Program-made: the position numbers and the translations under genes
Notes under the pieces: model-generated
What the model saw: the letters and a program-made list of their open reading frames with translations, nothing else
The model's database searches: none
Told to the model about the DNA's origin: nothing
Shown: positions 22,831 through 34,714 of the stretch, piece by piece
Numbering within the stretch: the stretch's first letter is position 1
Layout: each line of letters begins with the position of its first letter
Assembly: GCA_029378245.1 (NCBI GenBank)
Contig: JARKIF010000001.1
Span: forward strand, 3,472,001 to 3,536,000
From: Roridomyces roridus
Lineage: Eukaryota; Basidiomycota; Agaricomycetes; Agaricales; Mycenaceae
Reading direction: 5' to 3'
Length of the DNA: 64,000 nucleotides

Positions 22831-23725
22831 ATGTCCTCGTCCTCGTCGTCAAGCTCCTCCTCTCTGGCCTCCTCGTCCAGCGCGACCTCCTGGAGTCCGA
22901 CGCCGATAGGTGGCATACACCCTGCTTCTCTAGTCGACCCGTCCATGCACTCCCCCGAGCTCCTCGAGCTCCTTGACATCCAGCTCTCCCACCCCGTATT
23001 GGGTACGTCCATTATTCCCTTGTCTTCAACCCCCAACTCACTCCAAATCAGAATACATCGTCGACTGCGTTTCACATACCGTTGACCACGCCTTTGGCCG
23101 CCCTCCGCGGCGCACACGGTCAAGGCGCTTCACATCTTTCGTCGGCACGGTCCTCTCACGCGCCGAGATTCCTACACCCACCGTTCTCGTAGCGCTGCAC
23201 TACATGGCCCGTGCACGACCGCATCTCACCATCGCTGTGCCACAATACGCCCTCGAGCGTGTCTTCCTCGGTGCCCTCGTCTGTGCTGCAAAGTACACCA
23301 ACGATTCGACCCTCAAGAACATCCATTGGGGAATGTGCACCGGGGTGTTTGGGGCAGGAGATATCGGTCGCATCGAGCGCGAGTTTCTCGAGGTGCTCGA
23401 CTGGGAGCTGGGCGTAACCGAAGAGGATCTTTTGAGGTATCACACGGGGCTCGTTAGGGCGGTTCTGCGTGCCGAGGAAGAAGAAGGCTTCGTCCTTCTC
23501 ACCAACAGCGCACCCCTCCACCGCCGCCGGCCAAGCATGTCAGCCGAATTTGTCGTCCTCCCCGAGCTCGAGCCTTCCTCGCCCCAATCGAGCATCGGCA
23601 GCCTCTCCCCGCCCACCCCCATTTCGCACTCCACCTCCGGGTCCCCACTTCCCAGGAAGACCCAGACCCATGGATACGACTTTTTGCATCCGTTCTTCCA
23701 CGGGCATTCGGCATACGTTGAGTAG
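22831..23725 (+). CDS. C2: PCL-type cyclin, intact partner of C1
   Basis: Exons 22831-23002 and 23052-23725 (281 residues). The N-terminus is a run of serines, then the conserved IHPASLVDPSMHSPELLELL. The cyclin box carries RRFTSFVGTVLSRAEI, VLVALHYMARARPHL, FLGALVCAAKYTNDST and DIGRIEREFLEVLDWELGV. The C-terminus is Ser/Pro-rich. The expected role is regulatory subunit of a Pho85-like CDK. The arm of the inverted duplication starts inside exon 1 (about 22937), so this is the only one of the pair with its own start and promoter. The intron position, one base into the EYIVD codon, is shared with C3, C4 and C5. Confidence 0.9.
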
Positions 23726-24187
23726 GCGGCGCGGCGTCCCTTTCACCAGACAGACTACCTCGCGATCCGCTCGACGCCTTTCGCATTTTAATGCCATCCC
23801 CGATTGGATGGCGCACTTTCTACGCACGTGGGTAGACTTATCGCCGCGACGACGACGCCACCCGGCGCGCGACCCTGCATCTTCGTATTCGACCTGTATA
23901 TCTTGATAATCATAATTGAATGCGTTGTGGATCTTCTTCATGTCCATGAGTCGGCGAGAAAATAAGAGAGGGCGCATGTGGTCGACGTAGGGAAAGTGAT
24001 TGGAGGGAAGGGAAGGTCTGTCAAAACGAGTACATGCGCTGAATTTCAGCTTGACAAGAAACAAAGAGAAGGTCAGTAGTACCAACTCGTAATCTGGCCA
24101 CGGGTCTCGGAGACTCGTAAGGAATTTACTTTCTCTAGGATCGAATCAAATATTGATCTTCCTTCTTGTTGCTGACCACCACTAAGT
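23726..24187. other. C2-E2 intergenic spacer
   Basis: The right-arm equivalent of 8183-8632. No gene seen. It contains the 5' flank of E2, including TAATCTGGCCACGGGTCTC, which recurs near E1 and E3. Confidence 0.55.
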
Positions 24188-25711
24188 ATGTTGTGCGCAT
24201 CATGCAAACATCCTCTCCTGCCTGCAAACTCTGTTCCCACCGAGGAACAAATGAAAGAGCTGCGCCAAACGCTCCGATCCTCGTCCATACCCCCGGACAC
24301 GCCTTCAGTACTCGCCTCCTCAATGTCGGTACTCCAGCAGTACGACGTGGCAGTCCAGCGGATCCAAGAAGCCATGACCAGAATCTTTGCTGCTCGTGCA
24401 AAGGTCCAATCCCATTGGGTGGAAGCATATCGAGCGTTCCAATTTTCGCCCGTGAAGCGCTTGCCAGCGGAATTACTGTGTGAGAGGTGTTCCAGCAGGT
24501 CTGCCAGTCGGATACGGTCCTGGCTGTAGTGGGCTTTCGAGCGTCGGTCTTTTGCGCGTTTCCGCTGTTTGCGGCCGGTGGCGCGAGATTCTCCTGGATA
24601 CGCCGAGGCTTTGGTCAAATATAGCGGTGGACGGGAAATACTGGCCTCACGATCGGGCAAAGCGCGACAAGTTGCTGGATACTCTTCGCGCGATCCTGGA
24701 ACAAGCTGGAACACGTCCTCTCGCATTGTCCCTCTCCCATATCAGGGCGATAGAGTCTCGAGTGATGCCCATTCTTGCCGAGCATTGCGAACGATGGCAG
24801 CGCCTTGTTGTGAATTCCGCAGACTCATTCCCAATCTGGTCCAACGTCGAAGGGATATTTGAATCCCTCGAGCAGATTCGGTTCGCAAACCTACCCAAAT
24901 ACAGCTACTACAACATTTTTGAAAATGCGCCGAAATTAGCACATGCTACACTCGTCAGGCCAGCAGAGTGCCGGAGCCTCCCATGGAGTCAACTGCTTTC
25001 GCTCACTTACCATCTCATCGAGCGCTCCGACATCACCAAGGTTCTGTCGCTAATGCCACAACTATCTCACCCTGGCGCGGCATTCATCCTGAAAGGTGAT
25101 CTCAATTTCGTCGATTCCAGCATCAATTTACCTGAATACACATTCACGATCCAATCATTCACCGTTGCTGTCAAGCCCAGCATATTTCATCCGGATGCGT
25201 TGGTCCAGACGGTCGGCAAGTTGTTCAATGCTTGACCCTGCATCTACACACGCTGGCTGTCACTTGGTTCACAACCTGGCGTACAAAAGACTTTCGATCC
25301 CTTGCCCTGCGCTCCTCATTCGACCGCACGCTCCGCGTTCTCAAACTCACCTCCATCATCATGACCCAGGAGCTCCTCGACGCGTTGATACTTCTCCCAG
25401 CGCTTCAACGGCCCGAGGTGTACGGGCACAAAACCCTGTTCACGGACAGTCTCCTGCGGGGCCTCGTGCAGCCGCTCGTGCTCGTTCCACAGCTCAAGTA
25501 TCTCGTACCTCTACTGCGATACGCAACTCAAGTTTTCCTACAAGGTTTTTCTCAAGTTTATGCTCTCGCGCGTTGGGGAGGAGTTCGACTCGGAGTCGGT
25601 CCCGTTCGAGGTGGTGCTCCGTCATCGTCGAGCCACCCATGGGAAGCATTTGGAGTTATTCTATGATTTGGTCAAGCAGCGGCGGTTCAAGTTTCGGTTG
25701 CAGGAGGATTG
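24188..25711 (+). pseudogene. E2: F-box protein gene with several frameshifts
   Basis: This is the best-preserved E copy. The N-terminus is MLCASCKHPLLPANSVP, a Cys/His motif with IPPDTPSVLASSMSVLQQYD. A coiled coil and the F-box LPAELLCE follow (24188-24486). The frame then changes around a 2-bp difference from E1 (TGTGAGAGGTG versus TGCGAGGTG). It continues as VCGRWREILLDTPRLWSNI, a classic F-box/WD-like core, and leucine-rich repeats until a stop at 25235. A further shift resumes at LHLHTLAVTWFTTW (25232-25430). The tail VKQRRFKFRLQED ends near 25711 in yet another frame. Sequencing error could explain one shift but not all. It would have been an SCF adaptor. Confidence 0.75.
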
Positions 25712-27883
25712 AAAGTTGGAGTTGGAGTTGGAGTTGGGTGCGTCGAACCTTTTCTTTATCTTGTCGCTGAAATTTCTCGAGCTTATCTATGCGCATGCCT
25801 TTGTACAGCAAGGAACCTGTGGCTGAGTTTGATGGCTGGTGGAAGTACGAGGGGGACCAGGGTGAACATTCCGATTTTGTCTCAACAAGCAAGGTTTGGG
25901 AAGGCTGAGTTCAAAATAGCAAAATCAACATTGGATTCGAACCTCGAGTAAATTCATTGAGATCCATGGCCAGATTATGAGGCAAATCCCAGGATAGGGA
26001 TTGGTCCCAAAGCCATTGCAAAAATGGTTACATACCTTTTACCGTTTCATTTGAGCCCTCTGGCAAATGGAAACAAAATGGTTGGAGCACTAATTGATAT
26101 CACAAGATTGTTCAGGTAGAAAAATGCTAGATACAATTGTGTCCAGGGAGGCAGTCTAAGTGGGAGGCTGTGGTCAAGCAATGATCATTTTGTGTTCTTC
26201 CCCACAGCGATCCCAAGGTTAGGATGCATGGTGTAGAAACAAAAGAATGGTCCAACCAGGAATTGAACCGAGAAGTTGGGGGAGCAGCTGGCCACAGTGG
26301 ATCAGATTACGAGAACTTACTTGCTAAGTTCTCGTTCTTTTTAAAATCCAGTCAGGCCAGAATCCCGACAACTTTTTATATGGATTCAGACTTTTGATGA
26401 GGGTGGCTGTGCTGTTTCCTTTTTGCGGTTACAATCAGCAATTTTGACAGCTGCCATCAGCGAGTTTTTCCTTTCTCTCCAGAGCATTCAATGTCCGCTG
26501 AAATGACCTGAGATTTTGCAAGCACACTCCTAGTACCTGGACTCGAGTTTCGTTCCCCCAAGGTGAGGTTTCATTTCAGATATTACATATGATATCTGTG
26601 ATTTACCTGTTGTTTGCAATCAGCTCATTCTAAGTTAACCAGAGACCCTGGATCTCTAGGATGTCGTTAGGCTAAAGAAGGAGGTGTACTATTGCCTAGA
26701 ACACCCTCCTTGAAAATTACAAAAAACCTTTGCAGCCAAAAGAACATGGATTCTGTCATGGATGTTCATATGCAGCAACACTGATTCCCCGTGTCCTCAC
26801 TGAGATTCCATCCGTTGTGTGAAATATTGGAGCAGATTGAAGTCGAATCTCCATCTGAAAGTGTGTGCAAAGCCCACATTTTTCTCAAACCCCTGGATGC
26901 TCCAGCACAGGGGTAATAGGTATCCGTATAGAGCACCAAGTGACACAGGGCTGCTGGCCTGTTGAATACTTGCCTGTTTCACCACAGTCACACCAAGATT
27001 TGGTGAGCTCTGGGTCCTGTTGAGTCCTAAGGATCGGCACCGTATTTTTTCCCATGATAAGCTTTTGGCCTGCCGTGGCTGCCCGGAGGATAGTATCATT
27101 CTGGGGCCATACTCACAGGATACCCCAAAGGGTTACATAAACTTTGTAGAATACATGTGTTTGCAGTGTTGGAGAAATTCACGAAACATTAGATCTGTAT
27201 CCGTATGTCTGTATCGGTATAATCGGACGAGTTTCAAGACGGTTAAATCAGGGTGCCAGGGCCAAAGGAAAGAGGGGACCAAAAAACATCATGCCACCCT
27301 AAATTAACAAGCTGCAACTTATCCATTAGACCATGATATACATGGATACAGACATGATACAGCATACTTTTACAGATCATACGGTGCCGATCCCTACTGT
27401 TGACACAGAAGGTTCAAACAAAGTCAGACGGCCTACTTAATGTTCTGCTATTAGCTAATGAGTGAGGAGCAGGGCTTGGCAGTGTAAGGCAAACTGACTG
27501 CAAAAATGCATACATACACTCTTTCTTGAGCTGTTCAGGGCACTGTGGGGCATTTTCAATCCTCCGCCAGTGGGATATTTGAACATAGCAATGAGTGATC
27601 AAAGCTTGATCAGAGGTGTCACAATCATCACGTCACTGCAAGCCGGATTCTCTACACAGCCACACATTCCCATTTGTCTTGATTTTGTTGATTTCACCGA
27701 ACACACTATGTACGTTATTCACACAAGTAAGTTCTCATCTATGCCGTGCTCTGCAACGGCCCGGACCCCCAAGTTATCATATACTTGGTACAGTGAGCGG
27801 AGCTACTTGTGTGAATATGGGGGAGTGAACATGAAGAAGATAACAGTATGAGACAGAATGAGGGTAATTTGCGTAACTAAGAT
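25712..27883. other. E2-N2 intergenic with insertions
   Basis: Inverted counterpart of 5912-6578, but 1.5 kb longer because of the insertion at about 26310-27773. Around 25985-26100 it repeats the AAACGG-rich transposon-like remnant (AAACAAAATGGTTGGAGC near 26075). No gene supported. Confidence 0.55.
26310..27773. mobile_element. ~1.46-kb insertion in right arm starting with a perfect hairpin
   Basis: Left-arm sequence runs continuously from ATCAGAT to ATCATATAGTTGG, whereas here about 1.46 kb intervenes. The insertion begins with a perfect 10-bp hairpin, CGAGAACTTA / TAAGTTCTCG with a 5-nt loop (26310-26334). GAGAACTTACTTG recurs inverted at about 27723-27735, near the other end. No coding capacity. 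It could be a non-autonomous DNA element or Helitron-like, but the ends do not fit a known superfamily cleanly. Confidence 0.45.
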
Positions 27884-29965
27884 CTAGTTGTCTGAGATCT
27901 CCTCAGCCTCCTCAGAGTAACAGTTTGCCCAGTTAGAACCCAAGCAAGACAGATCAAATTCTAAATCCACTTGGCCGGACTTGCCTATGATGAGAATACA
28001 TGGCGGGGCAGTCAGAGTGTAAGAGAGCTCAGGTGGCCACCAGAAGAGGCGATCTCCATGGAGATTAAAGATCCATCCCGTTGTATCCGGTGTCCACAGG
28101 TTGCTGGGATAATTTGCTGGGGAAGCAACCATGATATGCTGGTGCTGAGGGGTCTGGGTGTCCAGGCTGTCAATGAGTGGCTTATGCTCAGGGAACAGGG
28201 ATTGGGATTGCACTGAGGGATTGTGGCCAGTGAGGTCCAGCAGCTGTGTGCATATTCCAACATCCCAGATCCGCACAGTTTTGTCATCCGAGCCGGAAGC
28301 AAGGAGTTTGCCATCTGGGGAGAACACCACTGATCGCACCCAGTCTGTGTGGCCTGCGAGCTCTAGCAGCTGTGCACCGGTCACTGCATCCCAGATCCGC
28401 ACAGTGTGGTCACCTGAGCCGGAAGCAAGCTGTTTGCTGTCTGGTGAGAACACCACTGATTGCACAGATTTGTTGTGGCCTGCGAGCTCTAGCAGCTGTG
28501 CACCGGTTGCTGCATCCCAGATCCGCACAGTTTTGTCACCTGAGCCGGAAGCAAGCTGTTTGCTGTCTGGTGAGAACACCACTGATGGCACAAAGTCCTC
28601 ATGGCCTGCAAGCTGTAGCAGCTGTGCACCAGTCACTGCATCCCAGATACGCACAGTTTTGTCCCTCGAGCCGGAAGCAAGCTGTTTGCCATCTGGTGAG
28701 AACACCACTGATCGCACAGAGTCGTTGTGACCTGCCAGCTCCAGCAGCTGTGCACCGGTTGCTGCATCCCAGATCCGCATGGTTTTGTCATCCGAGCTGG
28801 AAGCAAGCTGTTTGCCATCTGGGGAGAACACCACTGATTCCACCCAGCCATTGTGGCCTGTGAGCTCTAGCAACTGTGCACCGGTCACTGCATCCCAGAT
28901 CCGCACAGTTGTGTCAGCCAAGCCAGAAGCAACCTGTTTGCCATCTGGCGAGAACACCACCGATTGCACAAAGCTGATGTTGTTTGTGAGCTCTAGCAGC
29001 TGTGCACCAGTTGCTGCATCCCAGATCCGCACGATTTTGTCATGTGAGCCGGAGGCAAGCTGTTTGCCGTCTGGGGAGAATGTCACTGATTGCACCCAGC
29101 TGTCATGGCCTGTGAGCTCTAGCAGCTGCATGTCTATTCCCACATCCCAGATCCGCACGGTTTTGTCATCCGAGCTGGAAGCAAGCTGTTTGCCATCTGG
29201 GGAGAACACCACTGATTGCACCCAGTCCTTGTGGCCCGCAAGCTTTAGCAGCTGTGCGCCGGTTGCTGCATCCCAGATCCGCACAGTTGTGTCAGCCAAG
29301 CCAGAAGCAAGCTGTTTGCCATCTGGCGAGAACACCACCGATTGCACAAAGCTGATGTTGTTTTTGAGCTCTAGCAGCTGTGCACCAGTTGCTGCATCCC
29401 AGATCCGCACGATTTTGTCATGTGAGCCGGAGGCAAGCTGTTTGCCGTCTGGTGAGAACACCACTGATTGCACGGAATTGTTGTGGCCTGCCAGCTCTAA
29501 CAGCTGTGCACCGGTCACTGCATCCCAGAGCAGCACGGTTTTGTCATCCGAGCCGGAGGCAAGGTGTTTGCCATCTGGTGAGAACACCACTGATTGCACA
29601 GATTCATTGTGGCCTGCCAGCTTTAGCAGCTGTGCACCGGTTGCTGCATCCCAGATACGCACAGTTTTGTCCCTCGAGCCGGAAGCAAGCTGTTTGCCAT
29701 CTGGGGAGAACACCACTGATTGCACCCAGCTGTTGTGGCCTGTGAGCTCTACCAGCTGTACACCGGTTGCTGCATCCCAGATCCGCACGGTGTCATCACC
29801 TGAGCCAGAAGCAAGCTGTTTTCCATCTGGGGAGAACACCACTGATTCCACCCAGAAGTCGTGGCCTGTGAGCTCCAGCAGCTGTGCACCGGTTGCTGCA
29901 TCCCAGATCCGCACGGTTCCGTCATATGAGCCGGAAGCAAGCTGTTTGCCATCTGGGGAAAACAC
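27884..29965 (-). repeat. 14-unit WD40 tandem repeat array of N2
   Basis: Fourteen ~126-bp units encode ~42-residue WD40 repeats with the core VFSPDGKQLASGS, DKTVRIWDAATGAQLLEL and GH. Units are near-identical. Units 5-6 and 8-9 share the unusual pair SHDKIVRIWD...NNISF then LADTTVRIWD, showing duplication of a block of three repeats. Fourteen repeats would fit two seven-bladed propellers. Such high-identity WD40 arrays in fungal STAND proteins are known to change repeat number and binding residues rapidly. Confidence 0.9.
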
Positions 29966-32900
29966 AACTGATCACACCCCCCCAGGGTCAGCTGATTGTG
30001 TATGGTCAGCTTCTATCATCACTAATGTTCTTGACTCAACAGTTGCTCTGCATCTGACTCCCACCAGCCTGCAAAACCTTCTTTTCCATCTCTGCAATCT
30101 CTGTCTTCCATCCTGGGAGGCAATGCCCAACTCTGTTGCCAGGCTGCTGATGTACAAATGTGGGGTTGAGTGCTTTGCAGGACCATTAAAAAATGCAGCC
30201 CACAACCGTCGACATGCTGTCAGGTACTCCTTCACCTGCCCACTGTTGACCTGCATATCTTAGTAAGAATATGTTTCAGCACCTTTGCATCTATGTACAG
30301 ACCTTTGCATCCCATTCCTGAGCATCATACAGAGCTACACGGCAGTCCAATTTCATCACATTCATTGCTTCCATCCAAAATAATATCTGCAAGCTGCTGA
30401 ACTGCAGCAAATTGTCTGAAAGTCCGGCCACCACATCCTTGCTGCTATGCTTGACCAATGCCAAGTATGTGGCCCAGTATTGGCATGCATACTGAAGCTC
30501 TTTTGAAATTTGTTTATTCACCATTAATTTCCACTTCTCATCATCACCATCCAGGTTGTATGATGACTCCAGGCCACACATATTAAAATGGAGTGAATTC
30601 TCAAGTATGCTGAAACAATCTGCTGCCCGATTTGGCAGGTAACTGCTTGCAAGCTCAGCATGCATGTATTGCTGAGGATCCACAATGAAATCATCAAAGG
30701 ATTTATGGTAGGAGTATACACATTTGTCTCTCTGTGAGATATAGAGCACAGCATACAGTGCATCCACTGTATTTTGAACAGCCTGTTCATCAATCTCTCC
30801 AGAGGGATGGATAACAAGTGGAGCTAGTTGCTGGATTGTCTGCGGTTTCCTTGCGGTAACCACAATATACAGAACACGTTTTGAGAGTTCTACCTCGCTG
30901 CCTATATCTTGTAAAGCCTCTTCAAGGACAGCTTTGTACAAGGTATCGGTAAGCAAATCAACAGTTCCAGATTTGGCCAATTTTCCACTGGTGCGTAGGT
31001 GTTGCATGCGAGTCTTGTGCTCTGTCTCTGACAACTTTCTATGACCTGGTGGTGATAGAAGTCGTTTCACTGTTGCTGCGTAGATGAAGATTCCCACAGA
31101 TTGTGCAACAATAAACTTCTGGTCCTCTGCAGATAGGGACCCAAGTTCATCAGCAACAAATTTTTGCACATCATCCCTAGCTGTTTCAGGATCCATGTGC
31201 TCCAACTTGTAAATACTGGCCAATTGCAGATGCTCGAATTGCTCAACAATTTCAGGGTGGGGTTGACTGGTGAGCAGGAACTTCAATCCTTGGAATTCCT
31301 GGCGAGCTGAGGCGACTTGCTGGATCAAGTCTTGGATGAAATGTGCTCCTCCAGCACCTTCAATTTCATCCAGAGCATCAATCACTATGAGTTGTGATGC
31401 TTTCTGACCTCTCTCCTGCTTCAATGATTTTATCCATGGTGTAATGAGAAGTTCAGCCACATGGTGGCTTGAGGAAGCAGCAAGCTGGTCAAGGTTTAAA
31501 TCCCTGAGAGCATATGCATATGCAGTGTGGTTGGGGATAAGCTGGCGGACAATTGTAGGGATGATTGACAATCGAGCTCTGGCACTCTCATCATTGCGGG
31601 AGCAAAAGAATGAGGCCCCAAACTGTTTGTGCCCCTGCAATAGCTTGCATATTGTGTAGGCCACAGTGGACTTGCCAGTACCAGCCATACCACTAAGCCA
31701 GAAAATTGGGGAGGTATTGGGAGATTTATCCAATGCCCAGTTTTCTAGTTTTTCCAGCAACTCTTTCCGAGTTCCAGGTGTGCATGCTCGTCTTGGTGAT
31801 GTTGCTGCTCCTGTATCTGCATCAAACAATGCCCTAGCTGCAAATGATGGGAGCATGGAAGCCTCAAAGTCTTGTGTCAGAATTAGAATCCCACTTTTAA
31901 ATGAGAACATTACCAAGGCAAAGTCTACATTTTTCTTGACATCCCTAGCAATTGCCAGACTCATTCTCCGCTACCAAAGTGCTTAGACGCTGTGCTGTTA
32001 AGTTGAAGAAAGCTGAACCAACATGATAATTGTCAGTGCCTTGTTTGAGTATGTCAATGCATTGACTGATTTTGCCAGTGATTTCATGCTGCTCAAAGAT
32101 TTTCTTTGCCGTGGCTTTTGACTGGATGTTTCGCATTTCCACTGCTTGTTTGATAACCAGGCTTGGAAGAGATAGTTTAGTTACAATCACCATCATTTAG
32201 CATTGACCCACTCTGCTAGCTCCTTGCTGCTTGTTGTGATGTCAATATTGTACTTCTCGCTGTCCAAGAGCACTCCTTCAACCTCTACCAGCTGAGCTGA
32301 CAGTTTGACAAGGGCATCCTCCACGGCTTCTTTGTTCTCCATGTACTCCTGGAAATGGGCATAAGCATTGAACAATGCCTAGCATAGACACTATACCACT
32401 GCCACATCTGAGATAGTGTTGAAGATTTCAAAAGGAGTGTTGAAGGGTTCAGGAACAAAAGGTGCTATGATTCTGGTGATCTGATGCAGTCCCTGCCAAG
32501 TCTGTTTGACTTTCTTGCCAATATCTTGTCTCCATGTCTCTGTATCAGGTATTGCTCCACTGGAAGCAGCAGCTGGAGTTTGATCAAGAGCAGCAGTATC
32601 ATGAGTTTCACTGTGTGCCAGGCTCTCAGTCAGCCGAATCCACAGCCGGCCCAGTTTCTTGTTCCCTGACTTGGAGAGAGAAAGTCCAATGACTTGTCCT
32701 GTGTTGGTTAGAAAATGACAAGATAAGAATGAGACCAACTGTGTGCTGTCTTGGATTTTTGGAGAAGGTCTTCAATGTTAAAAGTGCCTTGGCAAATCAG
32801 CTCCGTTTTGTGGTGAAGCTGAAATGTCAGTTGGGTAGCTGTTGGACAGCTGTGTGTTAAAAATGTCAGCCTTGAAGTGAATCATGCTCAGATGGGATGC

Positions 32901-33124
32901 TTGGTGGTACACACATGTTGGATCCATAGTTCCACTGCGGCTTGCGGCTCGAGACCAACTCTGTATTGATCTCGGGAGAGCAGCCAGTGACCTTGACATG
33001 AAAATGCGGCCAGAGCTTCCATGGGAGTTGATCTGCACTTTGGACTAGGTATGCCAGTGAGTGAGTTGTAGAGTGTTTCAAAGGATTCAGGCTCACCGAG
33101 TAGAGAATATGTCTTCATAGACAT
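27884..33124 (-). pseudogene. N2: C2-NACHT-WD40 STAND receptor with in-frame stop before WD40
   Basis: The start at 33124 (MSMKTYSLL) is supported by a chain of phase-consistent exons: 33124-33097, 33032-32915, 32849-32740, 32698-32406, then 32378 onward. The first four encode a C2-like domain (HFHVKVTGCSP, LTFQLHHKTELICQGTF, IGLSLSKSGNKKLGRLW). Next come the helical domain, the NACHT ATPase (about 31964-30291; GMAGTGKST, LIVIDALDE) and a helical linker (to 29972). The WD40 array of 14 repeats with the conserved C-terminal tail spans 29965-27884. A TGA at 29974-29972, in the WD40 frame, separates the linker from the array; N1 has CAT there. The coding frame is otherwise open, so the break may be recent, or a splice or recoding event may bypass it. 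Likely role: cytosolic sensor NTPase in non-self recognition. Confidence 0.85.
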
Positions 33125-33400
33125 GGCGGTCAGTGTGAGAGGGAGAGGGTGATGTGCTTGGCCACGTAGCAGCCTTGAGGACCTTATCAAGATCTTCCCA
33201 AACCTGTCAAACTGTGAGAGAGATGACGGAAACCTGTGGGAAGGTTTACGTAAATGGTCGCCGACCTCGTGGATCATTGAATCAATCCACCGTTGCTTCT
33301 GTATAGTGTAAGTACCACCACCTTCGCCGGCATGACGCGGATCTATGGGTAGGAGAAATTTAAATCCACTCGTGGTTGCCCGTCACAAAATTAAATCTGT
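33125..33400. other. N2 upstream region
   Basis: The 276 bp upstream of the N2 start, between N2 and the E3 remnant. It should contain the N2 promoter. I could not identify a TATA box. Confidence 0.4.
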
Positions 33401-34350
33401 TTATGTAAACACTTTGCCTACACACGGCGTCCAGATGAAATATGCAGGTGTTGACAACAACAGTGAATGATTGGATCGTGGATGTGAATTCAGGAAAGTC
33501 GATACTGGAATATTCATCGAATGAAATTCAGGTCTCTGAGGGCAGTGAATGCCGCACCAGGGCGAGATACATAGTTGTGGCAGTAGCGACAGAATCTTGG
33601 TGATGTCGAATTTGAAGCGCTCCATGGGATGGCAAGTGAGCTAAATTTAGCAGTCGACCCAGTCCTGACGAGCGTAACGTGCGTCAGTTTCGGGCAGTTT
33701 GGAAAATGTTGCAGTTGAATATTGTCCGCGGAGTTCACAACAAGGCGCTGCCATCGTTTGCAATGCTTCAGAGGAAATTGGAATGGGCAGAATTTGAGAC
33801 TCTTTCTGGGAGAGGGTTCAATGCCAGAGGATGTGTTCCCGATCGCGCCAGAGAGTTAGGCAAAGTACATCCAGCAACTTGTCACGCTTTGCTCCATCTT
33901 GAGGCCAGTATTTCTCTTCCCCCGTTATATTCGAACAATTTCAAAGCCTCGGCATATCCAGGAGCCTGGAGAACCTCGCGCCACTGGCCGCAAAGAGGGA
34001 CACGCGTACGCAAAAGGCCGATACTGGAGAGACCGCATCCGACTGACAATTAACTCCTCTGGCAGACGCTTCACGGGCGATTGGAACGCTCAACCTTAAA
34101 TTGCATTAGACGTTTGCACGAGTAGCGAGGATCTTATCCATGGCTTCTTGGATCCGCTGGATTGCTCTGTCGTACTGCTGGAGCACCGGTACCGAGATCG
34201 AGGAGTCTGGGGGAATGTACGAAGTTTGAGCGTTCAGCGCAGTTCTTTCAGTTCCTCGGTGGAAGTAGATCTAGAGTTTGCCGGCGGGAGATCTAGAGGA
34301 TGTTCACAACATGGTATGGCGGTGATCAGGGAGAAAGTTCAAAATAGCAA
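33401..34350 (-). pseudogene. E3: decayed third E-type F-box remnant
   Basis: The minus strand retains scattered matches to E2: a 5' piece near 34300-34140 (the IPPDTPS and coiled-coil region), the F-box neighbourhood near 34070-33950, and a 3' piece at 33625-33401 (ITKILSLLPQL, HPRSNHSLLLSTPAYFIWTP) equal to E2 near 25030-25200. Many frameshifts and deletions leave no long frame. It lies outside the inverted-repeat arm on the same side as N2. Confidence 0.65.
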
Positions 34351-34714
34351 GATCAATATCTGATTTGATGATTCGATCCTCGAGTATGCAAATTCATTAC
34401 GATTCTGCGCGATCCGTGGCCAGATTACGACGGAGGTAAATCCCGGGAAGTAGATCGGTCCAAAAGTCAAAATTTGACTGGAATCAAATGAGATACGGCG
34501 GCGGATTGAGTGGATTTCTGGCAAGATAATGAATTATCGCCGATCGGTGCGTGCATTTGAACCATAGCAACGAGGGCGAGTGCAGGAGATTAAAGCTTGA
34601 GGCCAGCGGAAGTAATACAAGGTTGGAATTTGCTAACAATACAAGAGCTGTAGTGTAACAAATAATGGACGAGAGTGGATAGTATACAGTGGAATGCAAT
34701 GCGACAGAGGAAAG
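34351..34714. other. E3-C4 intergenic
   Basis: About 360 bp. The first ~80 bp resemble the 5' flank of E genes (CGTGGCCAGATTACGA near 34425). No gene seen. Confidence 0.45.

Noticed and set aside
26310..26340. Helitron 3' hairpin
   Set aside because: The hairpin is clear, but CTRR and the A/T insertion signature are not found at the edge, so I did not assign the element to Helitrons.
28779..30263. 494-codon plus-strand open frame opposite the N2 WD40 array, and similar frames opposite N1
   Set aside because: It is the reverse strand of a tandem repeat with a fixed codon pattern, so an open antisense frame recurs in every unit. Its protein is a Cys/Ser-rich repetition with no domain.
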